A stretch of 64,000 bases of DNA, taken from the NCBI GenBank assembly GCA_016458225.1, contig JAEMGR010000015.1, positions 124,001-188,000 on the forward strand, read 5' to 3'. A program made the translations under genes and the position numbers. This DNA comes from Myxococcaceae bacterium JPH2. GTDB taxonomy: Bacteria; Myxococcota; Myxococcia; Myxococcales; Myxococcaceae. Position 1 is the first letter of the stretch. The number at the start of each line of letters is the position of its first letter. Shown here in pieces: positions 16,509 to 25,193 of the stretch. The notes beneath the pieces were generated by a model. It did no database searches. It saw only the letters and a program-made list of their open reading frames with translations, and was not told the DNA's origin.

Positions 16509-18947
16509 TCAGTGCCGAGCGCTCACCGCCACGACCGTTGAATCAAGCGCGGTGGACTCGCCCGTGAGCGCGGCCTCCACCGCGGCCAGCAAGACCTCCG
16601 GCCGCACGGGCTTCTCCAGCACCCGGTTGGGGACCTCGGTGAGGAAGTCGCGCGCCGCGGGCGTGTAGGCCCCGCCGGAGATGAACACGAGGCGCGCCGC
16701 CAGCGCGGGCGCCATCGTGGCCAGGTGCCGGTACACGCCGATGCCATCCGTCTCCGGCATCTGCAAATCACACAGCACCATGTCGAAGCGGTGCCCCGCC
16801 GACACCAACGCCATGGCCTCGCTGCCGCGCGTGGTGGTGACGACGTCGTGGTAGGGCTCCAGCAACAAGCGCATGGACTGCGCCAGCCGCGGCTCGTCAT
16901 CCACGATGAGCACGCGCCCGCGTCGCCCGCCGCTCGTGAGCCGTGACGACTCCAGGGCGCCATGGCCCCGCGCCCCAGGCCTGGACGCAATCGCAGCCTG
17001 CGCGGGCGCCGCCGGCAGCAACATGGTGAACACCGAGCCCGCCCCGGGCTCGCTGCTCACCTGCAGCTCGCCGCCATGGGCCCGGACAATCTGCTGACAG
17101 ATGGCGAGCCCCAGTCCCTGTCCCTCGCCGTTGGACTTGGTGGTGAAGAACGGGTCGAAGATGCGCGACAGCACCTGCGCGGGGATGCCGCTGCCCGTAT
17201 CGGACACGTCCACGCGGGCCCGCCCCGAGGCATCCGTGCTCGTGCGCACACGCACCTCGTTGAGCGCGGGGGTGCCCTGCGGGATGGCCTGCATCGCGTT
17301 CACCAGCAGGTTGAGGAGCACCTGTCCCAGCCGCGCCTCGCTGCCCAGCACCTTGGGCACCGGCCCGAACTCCTCCACCAGCCGAGCGCGGTGGCGCAGC
17401 GCATGGCTGATGATGCGCACGGCGGGAGGCACGAGCGCGTTGAGGTCCACCAGCGCGCGGTCCGGGTCTCCCTGGCGGCTGAACACCCGCAGGTCCTTCA
17501 CGATGAGCCGGATGCGCTCGGCGCCCTCCAGCGCGCCCCGGACGCTGCCCAGCGCGTCCCGCATGCCCGGGAGGCTGCCCTCGCCCAGGCTGCGCACCGC
17601 TGCCTCCAGGTTGAGCACCAGATAGGCCAGCGGGTTGTTGATTTCATGCCCCACGCCCGCGGCCAGCATGCCCACCGCGGCGACGCGCTCGGCGGCCACC
17701 AGCCGCGACTGCAGCTCCTGCGTGGCGGTGACATCCCGATGCGTGGCCACGAAGTGCGTCACCTCGGCGCCGGTCGCGCGCACGGGGGACAGCTGCATCT
17801 CGCTGCGCACGCGTCCGCCATCAGGGCGCGCGAGCGACACCTCCGCGCGCACCGAGCGCCCCTCGCACAGCGCATCCGTGATGCGCCGTTGCGAGTCCTC
17901 GTCCGCTGCCTCGTGCAGCGAATGCGGCGATCGCCCCAGCACCTCATCTGGCTTGCGCCCCAGCAGCTCGCAGAAGGCCTCATTCGCGAAGACGGTGCGC
18001 AGCTCGCCCGGCGTGACGACCTCGCTGATGAGGACGCCCTCGTGCACACCGCGCACCGTGGTGGCGAGCAACTCCAACTGCTCGGCCGCGCGCCGCTTCT
18101 CCGCGGTGCTCGCGGCCAGGAGCATGCTCGTGAGCGACGTGACGCCCACGAAGAGCTGGAGCACCAACAGGTCCTCCGTCACGTCCCCCGAGGTGAACGG
18201 CCCCAGCCGTCGCGCCGTGCCCACGATGGCCGCCGACGACATGAGCAGCGTCGCGGTGGCCGCTCCGCGAGGCCCGAAGCGCAGCGCAGCCCAGGCCGAC
18301 AACGGGAACAAGAGGAAGGCCGTCGCGTGGGTGCTGGAGTGCACGCGCCCCGTGAGGAAGACGGCGACACACATCAACCCGGTGAGCCCCGCGAGCACCC
18401 ACGCCTCGCGCGAAGGCCGCGTCCACCGCCCCTCCAGCCACAGGAGCAGCAAGGGCGCCACGACCCACGCGCCCATGAGGTCGCCCACCCACCAGACCCA
18501 GGCCGCGTGCGCGAAGCCCGCCAGGGGGAGCACGCCCCCGAGCCACAAGCTCACGGTGCCCATGACGGTGCTCACCCACGTGCACACCGCCATGCCCAGC
18601 CCCAGCACGACGACGTCCCGCACCCGCGCCAGCTCTCGGGAGAACCCGGCCCGCTGCAGCACCAGCGCGCCCAGCACGGCCTCCAGCGTGTTGCCGGTGG
18701 CGATGCCCAGCGTGGTGAGCAGCGAGGCGTCGTTGAGCCACGACGCGGCGAACATGGACAGGAAGATGGCCGGCCACCGCGACACGCCGAGGAGCAACAG
18801 GCCCGCCAGCGCCACCCCCGTGGGTGGCCACACCGGACTCACGCTGCCGCTCACCGTGGACAGCGACAGCCCCAGTCGGGCCGAGGCGAAATACACCCCC
18901 GCCAGCGCGAGCCCCTGCACGAGGCCGCTCCGTCTCCACGCCGACAT
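16509..18947 (-). CDS. MASE1-PAS hybrid sensor histidine kinase with receiver domain
   Basis: 812 residues. The N-terminus is a MASE1 membrane sensor with about eight helices (about 8-285). A PAS domain (about 300-425), HisKA with phospho-acceptor H434 (GVGHEINNPLAY) and an HATPase domain (about 540-650; LLNLLVNAMQA, DTGSGI, GEGQGLGLAI) follow. The C-terminal receiver domain (about 685-805) has phospho-acceptor D727 (LCDLQMPE) and the LEKPV lysine. There is no output domain, so phosphate probably moves on to another protein. The ligand is unknown. Confidence 0.93.
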   Translation of the reverse strand: MSAWRRSGLVQGLALAGVYFASARLGLSLSTVSGSVSPVWPPTGVALAGLLLLGVSRWPAIFLSMFAASWLNDASLLTTLGIATGNTLEAVLGALVLQRAGFSRELARVRDVVVLGLGMAVCTWVSTVMGTVSLWLGGVLPLAGFAHAAWVWWVGDLMGAWVVAPLLLLWLEGRWTRPSREAWVLAGLTGLMCVAVFLTGRVHSSTHATAFLLFPLSAWAALRFGPRGAATATLLMSSAAIVGTARRLGPFTSGDVTEDLLVLQLFVGVTSLTSMLLAASTAEKRRAAEQLELLATTVRGVHEGVLISEVVTPGELRTVFANEAFCELLGRKPDEVLGRSPHSLHEAADEDSQRRITDALCEGRSVRAEVSLARPDGGRVRSEMQLSPVRATGAEVTHFVATHRDVTATQELQSRLVAAERVAAVGMLAAGVGHEINNPLAYLVLNLEAAVRSLGEGSLPGMRDALGSVRGALEGAERIRLIVKDLRVFSRQGDPDRALVDLNALVPPAVRIISHALRHRARLVEEFGPVPKVLGSEARLGQVLLNLLVNAMQAIPQGTPALNEVRVRTSTDASGRARVDVSDTGSGIPAQVLSRIFDPFFTTKSNGEGQGLGLAICQQIVRAHGGELQVSSEPGAGSVFTMLLPAAPAQAAIASRPGARGHGALESSRLTSGGRRGRVLIVDDEPRLAQSMRLLLEPYHDVVTTTRGSEAMALVSAGHRFDMVLCDLQMPETDGIGVYRHLATMAPALAARLVFISGGAYTPAARDFLTEVPNRVLEKPVRPEVLLAAVEAALTGESTALDSTVVAVSARH

Positions 18948-19151
18948 GACTGCCTGCCGCTGCTCGCTGATGACGCGTCCCCCCGCGCCCCCCGCCGTAT
19001 GACCCGACAGGTAGAACGCGCCGCATGCTAGCCGGGGTGCATCAACGTTGCACCTGCCCTCCAGTCAGCAGGCAGGCAAGCGCGCCCTGTCCACCCGCGT
19101 GCAATGGATGGGGGCCGGGTCCGTAGAAGAGAGCAAGGAGGATCACGAACG

Positions 19152-19373
19152 ATGTCGCGTCCTGGAATGGCTGCCTTGCTGTCGTTCCTCATCCCTGGCG
19201 TGGGGCAAATCTACAATGGGGACATTCTGCGCGGAGTCTTCTGGCTCATCATCACGCCGGGCTTCTGGATAGGCACGGGTGGGATGCTGGGTTGGATCTG
19301 CCACATCATCGCCGCGGCCACGGCGTTCAACCGGGCCGAGGCCCGGGAGAAGCAGCGCTTCGGCATCGCCTGA
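19152..19373 (+). CDS. TM2-domain small membrane protein
   Basis: 73 residues. The TM2 signature is present: a short start (MAALLSFLIPGVGQIYNGD), then a second membrane segment (FWLIITPGFWIGTGGMLGW) and a third hydrophobic stretch. Function of the family is unknown. The ATG at 19152 has AAGGAGG about ten bases upstream; in-frame ATGs further up lack this. It is followed by a doubled hairpin terminator. Confidence 0.85.
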   Translation: MSRPGMAALLSFLIPGVGQIYNGDILRGVFWLIITPGFWIGTGGMLGWICHIIAAATAFNRAEAREKQRFGIA

Positions 19374-19386
19374 CGCACGCACCACC

Positions 19387-19444
19387 GGCCTCCCCAAAGT
19401 CGGGGGAGGCCGGGCCGCGGGCCTCCCCAAAGTCGGGGGAGGCC
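19387..19444 (+). terminator. Tandem duplicated hairpin terminator
   Basis: The 25-base hairpin GGCCTCCCC-AAAGTCG-GGGGAGGCC occurs twice, at 19387-19411 and 19420-19444, with identical sequence and a 33-base period. It lies right after the TM2 gene stop. Each copy has a nine-base-pair stem. Confidence 0.8.
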
Positions 19445-19527
19445 GGGCAGGCGCGAGCGGCGCGGCGCAATGCCGGTGCCCATCCTGCTGACTGGCGACA
19501 CCTGTCGCCGCATCAGGAGGGACGACC

Positions 19528-20043
19528 TTGCGGAAGCTGACGACGGTGGGACTGCTCACGGGGCTGATGCTCGGCGGCACGGCGCTGGCGCAGGACATGA
19601 CGGACAAGGCGCAGGATGCCGCCAATCAGGCGCAGGACAGCGCCAACCAGGCCAAGGACACGGCCAAGGACACGGCCAACCAGGGCATGGGCGGCTCCGG
19701 CAGCAGCCAGATGCCCTCGGACCCCAACATGGGCACGGGGGGCGCCAGCGCGACCGCGCCGAGCGGCTCCTCCATGCAGGGCGAAAAGAAGGAGATGACC
19801 GCCAAGGTGCTCGGGATGTCGTCCGACAGCCTCTTCCTGGAGGGCGACAAGGGCGTCGCCATTCCGGTGAAGGTGACGCACGAGACTCAGCTGGCGGGCA
19901 AGAAGCTCAAGAAGGATGAGCGCATCGAGTCCCACTTGAAGAAGGACTTCCAGATGGGCGAGGAGGTGCGCACCAGCTTCGAGGTGAAGCACCACAAGGA
20001 CGGCAAGGTGGAGAACGTCGCCACCTCCATCGACAAGCAGTAA
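19528..20043 (+). CDS. Periplasmic Ala/Asp/Lys-repeat protein
   Basis: 171 residues from a TTG start at 19528, supported by AGGAGG seven bases upstream and by the signal peptide it gives (LMLGGTALA|QD). Residues about 22-52 are short repeats of the DxANQAKDTA kind, like LEA or YtxH-type helical repeats. A Gly/Ser linker and a C-terminal beta domain (about 88-171, EMTAKVLGMSSDSLFLEGDKG) follow. Probably a periplasmic envelope protein; the function is not known. A hairpin follows. Confidence 0.75.
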   Translation: MRKLTTVGLLTGLMLGGTALAQDMTDKAQDAANQAQDSANQAKDTAKDTANQGMGGSGSSQMPSDPNMGTGGASATAPSGSSMQGEKKEMTAKVLGMSSDSLFLEGDKGVAIPVKVTHETQLAGKKLKKDERIESHLKKDFQMGEEVRTSFEVKHHKDGKVENVATSIDKQ

Positions 20044-20071
20044 CCGTGCGTCCGTGAGTCGCGCGGCGTGG

Positions 20072-20106
20072 GCCGGCGTCAGCTCCCTTGGGGGCTGACG
20101 GCCGGC
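20072..20106 (+). terminator. Hairpin after the repeat-protein gene
   Basis: GCCGGCGTCAGC (20072-20083) pairs with GCTGACGGCCGGC (20094-20106) with one bulged base, around a ten-base loop. It lies about 30 bases past the stop at 20043. Confidence 0.65.
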
Positions 20107-20133
20107 ACTCGCGCATCGGGCAGCACGGCTCGC

Positions 20134-20316
20134 TCAGTACTCAAGCGGCGGCTGCGGCCCGGGGACGATTCCGGCGATATCCGGATCCTCTTCCCCCACT
20201 CCTCGCGTGGGGCGCTCCGACTTCTCCTTCGCGCGCTCGTTCTTCTTCGCTTCTTTCTCTCGCTGGTGCTGCTGTCGCGCCAATTCCTTCTGACGCTTCG
20301 TGGACCTTCCCTGCAT
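20134..20316 (-). CDS. Small highly charged hypothetical protein
   Basis: 60 residues from the ATG at 20316, which has GGGAGG upstream. The first 40 residues are almost all Lys/Arg/Glu/Gln (TKRQKELARQQHQREKEAKK), probably one long helix; the end is acidic and Pro-rich (EEDPDIAGIVPGPQPP). No known domain. It lies downstream of the cold-shock gene on the same strand, with a terminator between them, so it is likely expressed separately. Confidence 0.6.
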   Translation of the reverse strand: MQGRSTKRQKELARQQHQREKEAKKNERAKEKSERPTRGVGEEDPDIAGIVPGPQPPLEY

Positions 20317-20342
20317 GGGACCCTCCCGGAGGATGAGGAGCA

Positions 20343-20374
20343 AAAAAGAAGCCCGGCCTCGAGGGAAGCCGGGC
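20343..20374 (-). terminator. Rho-independent terminator of the cold-shock gene
   Basis: On the minus strand GCCCGGC (20374-20368) pairs with GCCGGGC (20357-20351), followed by TTCTTTTTTG. A GC stem plus a T-run makes a classical terminator, 37 bases past the csp stop. Confidence 0.88.
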
Positions 20375-20410
20375 CTCGCGGATGCATGACGTGCAGCCGA
20401 GCCCTGAGGC

Positions 20411-20614
20411 TCAGACCGGGCGGACGTTCTCCGCCTGCAGGCCCTTGGGGCCCTTCTTCACGTCGAACTCCACCTTCTGGCCCTCGGCCAGGGTGCGGAA
20501 TCCGTCAGCCTGGATCGCAGTGTGGTGGCAGAACACGTCCGGGCCACCGCTGTCCTGCGTGATGAAGCCGAACCCCTTCGCATCGTTGAACCACTTCACG
20601 GTACCACTCGCCAT
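20411..20614 (-). CDS. Cold-shock protein (CspA family)
   Basis: 67 residues, the usual length. RNA-binding motifs RNP1 (KGFGFI) and RNP2 (DVFCHHTAI, where most CspA have VFVHF/VFVHYS) are present, as is the opening SGTVKWFND. It binds single-stranded RNA/DNA and acts as an RNA chaperone. A weak AGGAAG lies upstream of the ATG. The gap upstream is long and could contain a structured leader, as in other csp genes. Confidence 0.95.
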   Translation of the reverse strand: MASGTVKWFNDAKGFGFITQDSGGPDVFCHHTAIQADGFRTLAEGQKVEFDVKKGPKGLQAENVRPV

Positions 20615-21046
20615 AATCTTGCTTCCTTGCCAGTGCTCTTAGGGCGTTCATCGCCAGTCTGCCCGCTCCCGTGACGAAGCGTCGACCGAGGCTCTAACCC
20701 CGAACGGGTGTGAAGTCGAGGCAGGAACCCGCCCCGAACTCGATTTCCCCGCGTGGATGTCAAGCCGTGGTCGATTCGGGAAACACGCTTCGCGAACCGT
20801 TCATTTCGGGCATTCCGCGCACGCCTGACGCACTTGCGTCACGCCCCTGGAACAAGCGCCTGCCTGCTCGCCCTTCTGCGCCTTGCGTCTACCACCGGAC
20901 AGCCGAGCGAGCCCGATGGAAAGAATTAGAAATGTTCCTGCTGGTAAACACTTTGGCGCGAAGTGCCGTATCCTCCCGCCACGGGCGCGAACCGACGCGT
21001 CCACCCCCTCGTCCCGCAGTCCCTCTCCAGTGAGGCGTCTCTACCA
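20615..21046. other. Intergenic region between csp and desaturase genes
   Basis: 432 bases with no convincing gene. It must hold divergent promoters. A less GC-rich patch at about 20925-20955 (AAAGAATTAGAAATG) is the likeliest promoter zone for the desaturase. The csp side may carry a long 5' leader. I see no clear riboswitch. Confidence 0.4.
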
Positions 21047-22171
21047 GTGACCACCCCTGCCCGCGTGACCTTTGCCCACGGCGACGCCACTCACTTCGGA
21101 GAGGAGGTGAAGCGCCGCGTCGCGGAGTACTTCGAGAGTCGGAACCTGTCGCAGAAGGCCAACACCGCCATGGTGGTGAAGTCCTTCGTGCTGTTGGGCC
21201 TGACCTTCGGGACCTACGGCCTCCTGCTCACGAACGCCTTTGGCCCCTGGGCAATGCTTGGCATGGCCGTGGTGATGGGCGTGGGCATCGCGGGATTGGG
21301 CTTCTCCGTGGCCCATGACGGCCTCCACGGGGCCTACAGCGACAACCCCCGGGTGAACCTGGCCGCCGGGCTCGTGTTCGATTTGCTCGGCGCCAATGGG
21401 TACATGTGGAAGCTGACCCACAATGTCATCCACCATACCTATACAAATCTGATCGGCGTGGACGAGGACCTGACGGTCAGCCCGCAGCTGCGATTGTCAC
21501 CGCATGCGGAGTGGAAGCCGTACCACCGCGCGCAGCACCTGTACGCGTTCTTCGCCTACGGCCTGTCGACCATCTTCTGGGTCTTCGTGAAGGACTACAA
21601 ATACTTCCTCGCCAAGGACCTGGGCCCCTACAAGGGCAAGAAGCACCCGGCTTCCGAGTGGGCCATCCTCTTCGCGATGAAGGCCGTGTACTACACGTGG
21701 TCCCTGGTGGTGCCGGTGCTGGTGCTGGACGTCACCTGGTGGCAGTTCCTCATTGGCCTGCTGGCCATGCACCTGACGGCGGGGGGCATCCTGGGCATCG
21801 TCTTCCAGCTCGCGCACGTGGTGGAGGAGACGCGCCACCCGCTGCCGGATGCGAGCGGCAAGGTGGAGAACACCTGGATGGTGCACCAGCTCCAGACGAC
21901 GTCGAACTTCGCCCGGAAGAACAAGCTGCTCAGCTGGTACGTGGGCGGGCTCAACTTCCAGATCGAGCACCACCTGTTCCCCAAGGTGTGCAGCGTGCAC
22001 TACCCGGCCATCAGCGAGATCGTGCGGGAGACGGCCCTGAAGCACGGGCTCACCTACCCCGAGGCCGAGACCTTCCTGGACGCGGTCGGTTCCCACTACC
22101 GCACGCTGCGCGAGCTCGGGAAGCGGCCCTCGCCGGCTCCTGAGCGCGTGAACATCGCGATGGCGGCCTAG
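21047..22171 (+). CDS. Membrane fatty-acid desaturase (front-end/linoleoyl-CoA desaturase-like)
   Basis: 374 residues from a GTG at 21047 (VTTPARVTF). All three di-iron His boxes are present: HDGLH (90-94), HNVIHH (125-130) and QIEHH (305-309), the last in the QxxHH form typical of front-end acyl desaturases. About four membrane helices. No cytochrome b5 domain is fused, so electrons must come from a separate carrier. It introduces double bonds into membrane acyl chains. The gene stands alone, next to a cold-shock gene. Confidence 0.92.
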   Translation: MTTPARVTFAHGDATHFGEEVKRRVAEYFESRNLSQKANTAMVVKSFVLLGLTFGTYGLLLTNAFGPWAMLGMAVVMGVGIAGLGFSVAHDGLHGAYSDNPRVNLAAGLVFDLLGANGYMWKLTHNVIHHTYTNLIGVDEDLTVSPQLRLSPHAEWKPYHRAQHLYAFFAYGLSTIFWVFVKDYKYFLAKDLGPYKGKKHPASEWAILFAMKAVYYTWSLVVPVLVLDVTWWQFLIGLLAMHLTAGGILGIVFQLAHVVEETRHPLPDASGKVENTWMVHQLQTTSNFARKNKLLSWYVGGLNFQIEHHLFPKVCSVHYPAISEIVRETALKHGLTYPEAETFLDAVGSHYRTLRELGKRPSPAPERVNIAMAA

Positions 22172-22181
22172 GCCCCTCGCC

Positions 22182-22841
22182 TCAGCTCCTGGCCGTGCGC
22201 AGCGCCGCCAGGAGCCCTTCCGCGGTGGAGACCACCGCACGGGCACCATGGGCGCGCAGCTCCGCCTCGGTGCGAAAGCCCCACGTGACGCCCACGGAGA
22301 ACATGCCCGCCGCGCTCGCGGTGTCCATGTCGATGGGCGTGTCCCCCACGAAGCCGCAGTCCGCGGGCCGCGCGCCCAGCTCCTCGGCCAGCGCCAGCGC
22401 GGCCGTGGGGTCCGGCTTGCGCGGCACGCCCACCCGCTCGCCGTAGACAGCGGCGAAGCCCACGCCAGGCAGCAGCCGCTCCACCAGCCGCTTCACGAAG
22501 TCATCCGACTTGTTGCTCAGCACGCCCAGGCGCACGCCATCCCGCGCCAGCGCGGTGAGCATCGCGTGCACGCCCGGGTACGGCTGGGTCCGGTCGAACA
22601 GGTGGCCATCGTATTCCGCGTGGTAGGTGGCGAGGACAGGCGCGTGCAACTCCTCGCGGCCCTCGGGCACCGCCCGGCGGACGAGCTGCTTCACGCCCTC
22701 GCCCACGAAGCGCAGGTAGGCCGGCTCGGGGTGGATGGGCAGGCCGTGGTGGGCGAGCGCGCGGTTCATCGCCCAGGCGATGTCTCCGAGCGAGTCCACC
22801 AGCGTCCCGTCGAGGTCGAAGAGGACGGCGCGCAGGTGCAT
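22182..22841 (-). CDS. HAD-superfamily phosphatase, phosphoglycolate phosphatase-like
   Basis: 219 residues. HAD motifs: I DLDGTLVDS, II LGVLSNKSDD, III KPDP with its Lys, IV GDTPIDMDTA. The cap domain (about 15-85) fits Gph-type enzymes that dephosphorylate 2-phosphoglycolate or similar small phosphates. It starts on the ATG at 22841, 109 bases below the ExbD-like gene; a hairpin between them suggests a separate transcript. Confidence 0.88.
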   Translation of the reverse strand: MHLRAVLFDLDGTLVDSLGDIAWAMNRALAHHGLPIHPEPAYLRFVGEGVKQLVRRAVPEGREELHAPVLATYHAEYDGHLFDRTQPYPGVHAMLTALARDGVRLGVLSNKSDDFVKRLVERLLPGVGFAAVYGERVGVPRKPDPTAALALAEELGARPADCGFVGDTPIDMDTASAAGMFSVGVTWGFRTEAELRAHGARAVVSTAEGLLAALRTARS

Positions 22842-22897
22842 GGCGAGAGGGACTCCTGAAGCACTCCCCTGAAAGTCTCAAGGGGGTGGAAACACGA

Positions 22898-22925
22898 ACG
22901 CCCCGACCCGCTCGGGCCAGGGCGT
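22898..22925 (-). terminator. Hairpin below the ExbB/ExbD operon
   Basis: ACGCCC (22898-22903) pairs with GGGCGT (22920-22925), with an inner CCG/CGG pairing in the 16-base loop. It sits 26-53 bases after the stop of the last motor gene at 22951. Confidence 0.55.
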
Positions 22926-22950
22926 CCTGAAGGACTGCGACGTCGCCGGA

Positions 22951-23535
22951 CTACGGCTTGGCGGGGGCCGCGGCGGGCTTGCCGTCCGCGGAGGCACCGC
23001 CGCGCTGGAGCACGGCGAAGTTGATGTTGTTGTAGCCCGCGGTGGCGCAGCTGAACATCACGCGCTTGATGATGCGGAACTCCACGTCCTTGTTGGCCTG
23101 GATGTTCACGTCACCCTTGAAGCCATCCGTGCTGTTCGCCATGGAGTGGAGGTCCTCGAACTGCTTGCGCATGTCCCGCAGCCGCTCCTCCAGCGCCGGG
23201 ATGTTGAGGTACTCGTCCTTGGTGAGGTCATCCACGCGACCCACGATGGTGCCCGAGACGCTGACCTGCTCGTTGGACACCATCACCACCGGGTGCATCT
23301 CCACTTCCTTGACGTTGGCCGCCTCGGGAAGCTGGATGTCCTTGGTCATCATCAGCACCTCGCCCGTCGCGGAGAAGTTCGCGATGAGGAAGAGCACGAT
23401 GATGACGAACATGTCGACGAGCGGGGTGATGAGCAGGTCGGCAAACCCGCTCTTCTTCCCGTGACCGCCGTGGCCGAAGACCTTGGAGTGCTCGAGCCGC
23501 TTGCCGTACCGCTTGCCAGGAACCTTGATGGCCAT
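22951..23535 (-). CDS. aglS: TolR/ExbD-family protein, probable gliding motor subunit AglS
   Basis: 194 residues. A basic cytoplasmic head is followed by one membrane helix (LLITPLVDMFVIIVLFLIANF) with the ion-path Asp, D41, and a periplasmic domain. The C-terminus is Ala/Pro-rich. In Myxococcus, AglR with two TolR-like proteins AglQ and AglS forms the proton-driven motor of gliding motility. The assignment rests on gene order (ExbB-ExbD-ExbD), lengths and distance from traA as remembered for M. xanthus. The gap to the preceding gene is 18 bases. Confidence 0.8.
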   Translation of the reverse strand: MAIKVPGKRYGKRLEHSKVFGHGGHGKKSGFADLLITPLVDMFVIIVLFLIANFSATGEVLMMTKDIQLPEAANVKEVEMHPVVMVSNEQVSVSGTIVGRVDDLTKDEYLNIPALEERLRDMRKQFEDLHSMANSTDGFKGDVNIQANKDVEFRIIKRVMFSCATAGYNNINFAVLQRGGASADGKPAAAPAKP

Positions 23536-23553
23536 GGTGTGTGGGCTCCGTTC

Positions 23554-24042
23554 CTAGCCCATCGCCGCGGAGACGGACACCTGAGGGAGTCCGGATCCGA
23601 TGCACTCGTCGATGATGCGGACCAGGTCCTCGTAACGGACCTTGTCCTCGGTCTGCAGCGTGATGGCGGTCTGGTCCGGCAACTGCGCCTTGAGTTCCTT
23701 GAAGCGCGCCACCAGCTTGACCAGGTCCGGACGGCCCTTGTCATCCCGGGTGATGGGAATGGGGTCGAACGCGCTCTGATCCGCGGTGAGGCGCAGCTCC
23801 GTGGGGGTGACGAGCAGGGTGAGCTGGACCGTCTTGGTCTTCTCCTCCTCCTGCTGTTCCTCCGTGGAGGCGCCTCCCGCCTGGGACACCTGGAGACGGC
23901 CAATCTGGGTCCAGACGGCCGTCATGATGAGGAAGCTGATGGTCACTGCCATCAAATCAATGAAGGGGACCAGATTGATGGCAACGTCGAGTGGCTTCTT
24001 GCCACCCTTACCCGAGTTGCCGAGGTCCATTCCGCCGGCCAT
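23554..24042 (-). CDS. aglQ: TolR/ExbD-family protein, probable gliding motor subunit AglQ
   Basis: 162 residues. The N-terminal helix VAINLVPFIDLMAVTISFLIM carries the ion-path Asp, D29, which fits the essential Asp reported for M. xanthus AglQ. A Glu/Gln-rich periplasmic linker (STEEQQEEEKTK) and a C-terminal TolR-like domain ending in GLPQVSVSAAMG follow. With AglR it would form the proton channel that powers the Glt gliding machinery in the inner membrane. It is the second gene of the three-gene operon. A generic ExbD is the alternative. Confidence 0.82.
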   Translation of the reverse strand: MAGGMDLGNSGKGGKKPLDVAINLVPFIDLMAVTISFLIMTAVWTQIGRLQVSQAGGASTEEQQEEEKTKTVQLTLLVTPTELRLTADQSAFDPIPITRDDKGRPDLVKLVARFKELKAQLPDQTAITLQTEDKVRYEDLVRIIDECIGSGLPQVSVSAAMG

Positions 24043-24147
24043 GGCGACATCCTCCTGTGACCGTGCTGGTGATTGAACGACAAAGGGCGCGCGATCAGAG
24101 ACCCACCGGGACTCCAGACAGCGCGCCCACGCTCCAGGTTCCTCGGA

Positions 24148-24882
24148 CTACTCCTCGTCCTTGGAGACCGGCACGCTCAGGTTCTTGAACTTGTCCCGGT
24201 TGGCCACGATGAGGTTGAGCACCGCGACGCTGGTCTCGTTGATGTCGTTGATGAGGGCCTGGGTGCGGCCCATCAGCACGGAGAAGGCGATGAGCGCCGG
24301 GATGGCCGTCACCAGACCGAAGCCCGTGCAGTTCATGGCTTCAGAAATACCGTTGGCGAGGATGGTCGCCTTGTCCGCCGGGTTCACGTTCGCCACGGCC
24401 TCGAAACAGGTGATGAGACCGTTCACCGTTCCCAGGAGGCCGGAGAGCATGGCCGCGTTGCCGAGCATGGCCAGGTAGCCCGTGCGCGCCTCGAGCTTCG
24501 GCGTCTCGCGGAGGCTGGCCTCGTCGAGGGCGGCCTGGACCTCGTCCTCACCCTTCGGGACGTTCATCAGGCCGGCCTTGATGACGTTGGTCAGCGGCGT
24601 GGACTTCTGGCCGGCCACGTAGTTGATGGCCTTGTCCAGGTCACCTGCGTAGATGTGCTTCTTCAGGCCACGCAGGAAGCCCTCCTTGTTGATGGAGGAC
24701 TTCATGAAGAGCACCAGGCTGCGCTCGATGATGATCGCCAGCGCGATGACGAGGCAGATGGCGATGGGGTACATACCGGCCTGGCCGGCTTCCCAACGAC
24801 GACCCAGTTCCTCGATGAAAGTCTCGTTGGCGCCGCCCGCGTTCGCCAGAACGGGCAGATTGGTCACGAACCCCAGGTTCAT
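24148..24882 (-). CDS. aglR: TolQ/ExbB/MotA-family protein, probable gliding motor subunit AglR
   Basis: 244 residues with three membrane helices: MYPIAICLVIALAIIIERSL (about 37-56), MLGNAAMLSGLLGTVNGLIT (about 137-156) and a third around FGLVTAIPALIAFSVLM. These make the pentameric channel of ExbB/TolQ/MotA motors. It is the first gene of the operon with the two ExbD-like genes. The ATG at 24882 is chosen; an in-frame start at 24960 would add an unlikely Arg/Ser-rich leader. A sigma-70 promoter lies at 25000-25028. Confidence 0.83.
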   Translation of the reverse strand: MNLGFVTNLPVLANAGGANETFIEELGRRWEAGQAGMYPIAICLVIALAIIIERSLVLFMKSSINKEGFLRGLKKHIYAGDLDKAINYVAGQKSTPLTNVIKAGLMNVPKGEDEVQAALDEASLRETPKLEARTGYLAMLGNAAMLSGLLGTVNGLITCFEAVANVNPADKATILANGISEAMNCTGFGLVTAIPALIAFSVLMGRTQALINDINETSVAVLNLIVANRDKFKNLSVPVSKDEE

Positions 24883-24999
24883 CACTGATGGCCTCCGATG
24901 GGCGGAGCGACTCGGACTCCCGGGCCGCTCCGGCCTGCCGCCAACCCAGTGGACGTCCACTCGGGCCCACGACAGGAATAAAGAATCACGGTGCTCGCG

Positions 25000-25028
25000 A
25001 GTCTAGGAACCACCCCAGGGTGTGTCAA
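25000..25028 (-). promoter_or_regulatory. Sigma-70-type promoter of the motor operon
   Basis: On the minus strand TTGACA (25028-25023), a 17-base spacer and TAGACT (25005-25000) match the vegetative consensus. The start point would be near 24993, about 110 bases before the aglR ATG. Confidence 0.75.
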
Positions 25029-25193
25029 GGCAGCCTGGCCCGCGTTACACCCTGAAATCTCACAGGAATTTTGCGCTGAAGTGCCTCTTGTCCATGAACC
25101 AGAGGACACCTCTGCTGGCGCATTCCCAACCGTCGGACAAGTGCATGGCCGGCGGCTGGGGAGGAGCGCCGGGGCATGGTATGCGCGCGGACC

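Noticed and set aside
20710..21033. 107-residue open frame upstream of the desaturase
   Set aside because: No ribosome-binding site, irregular composition and overlap with the likely promoter zone; treated as chance.
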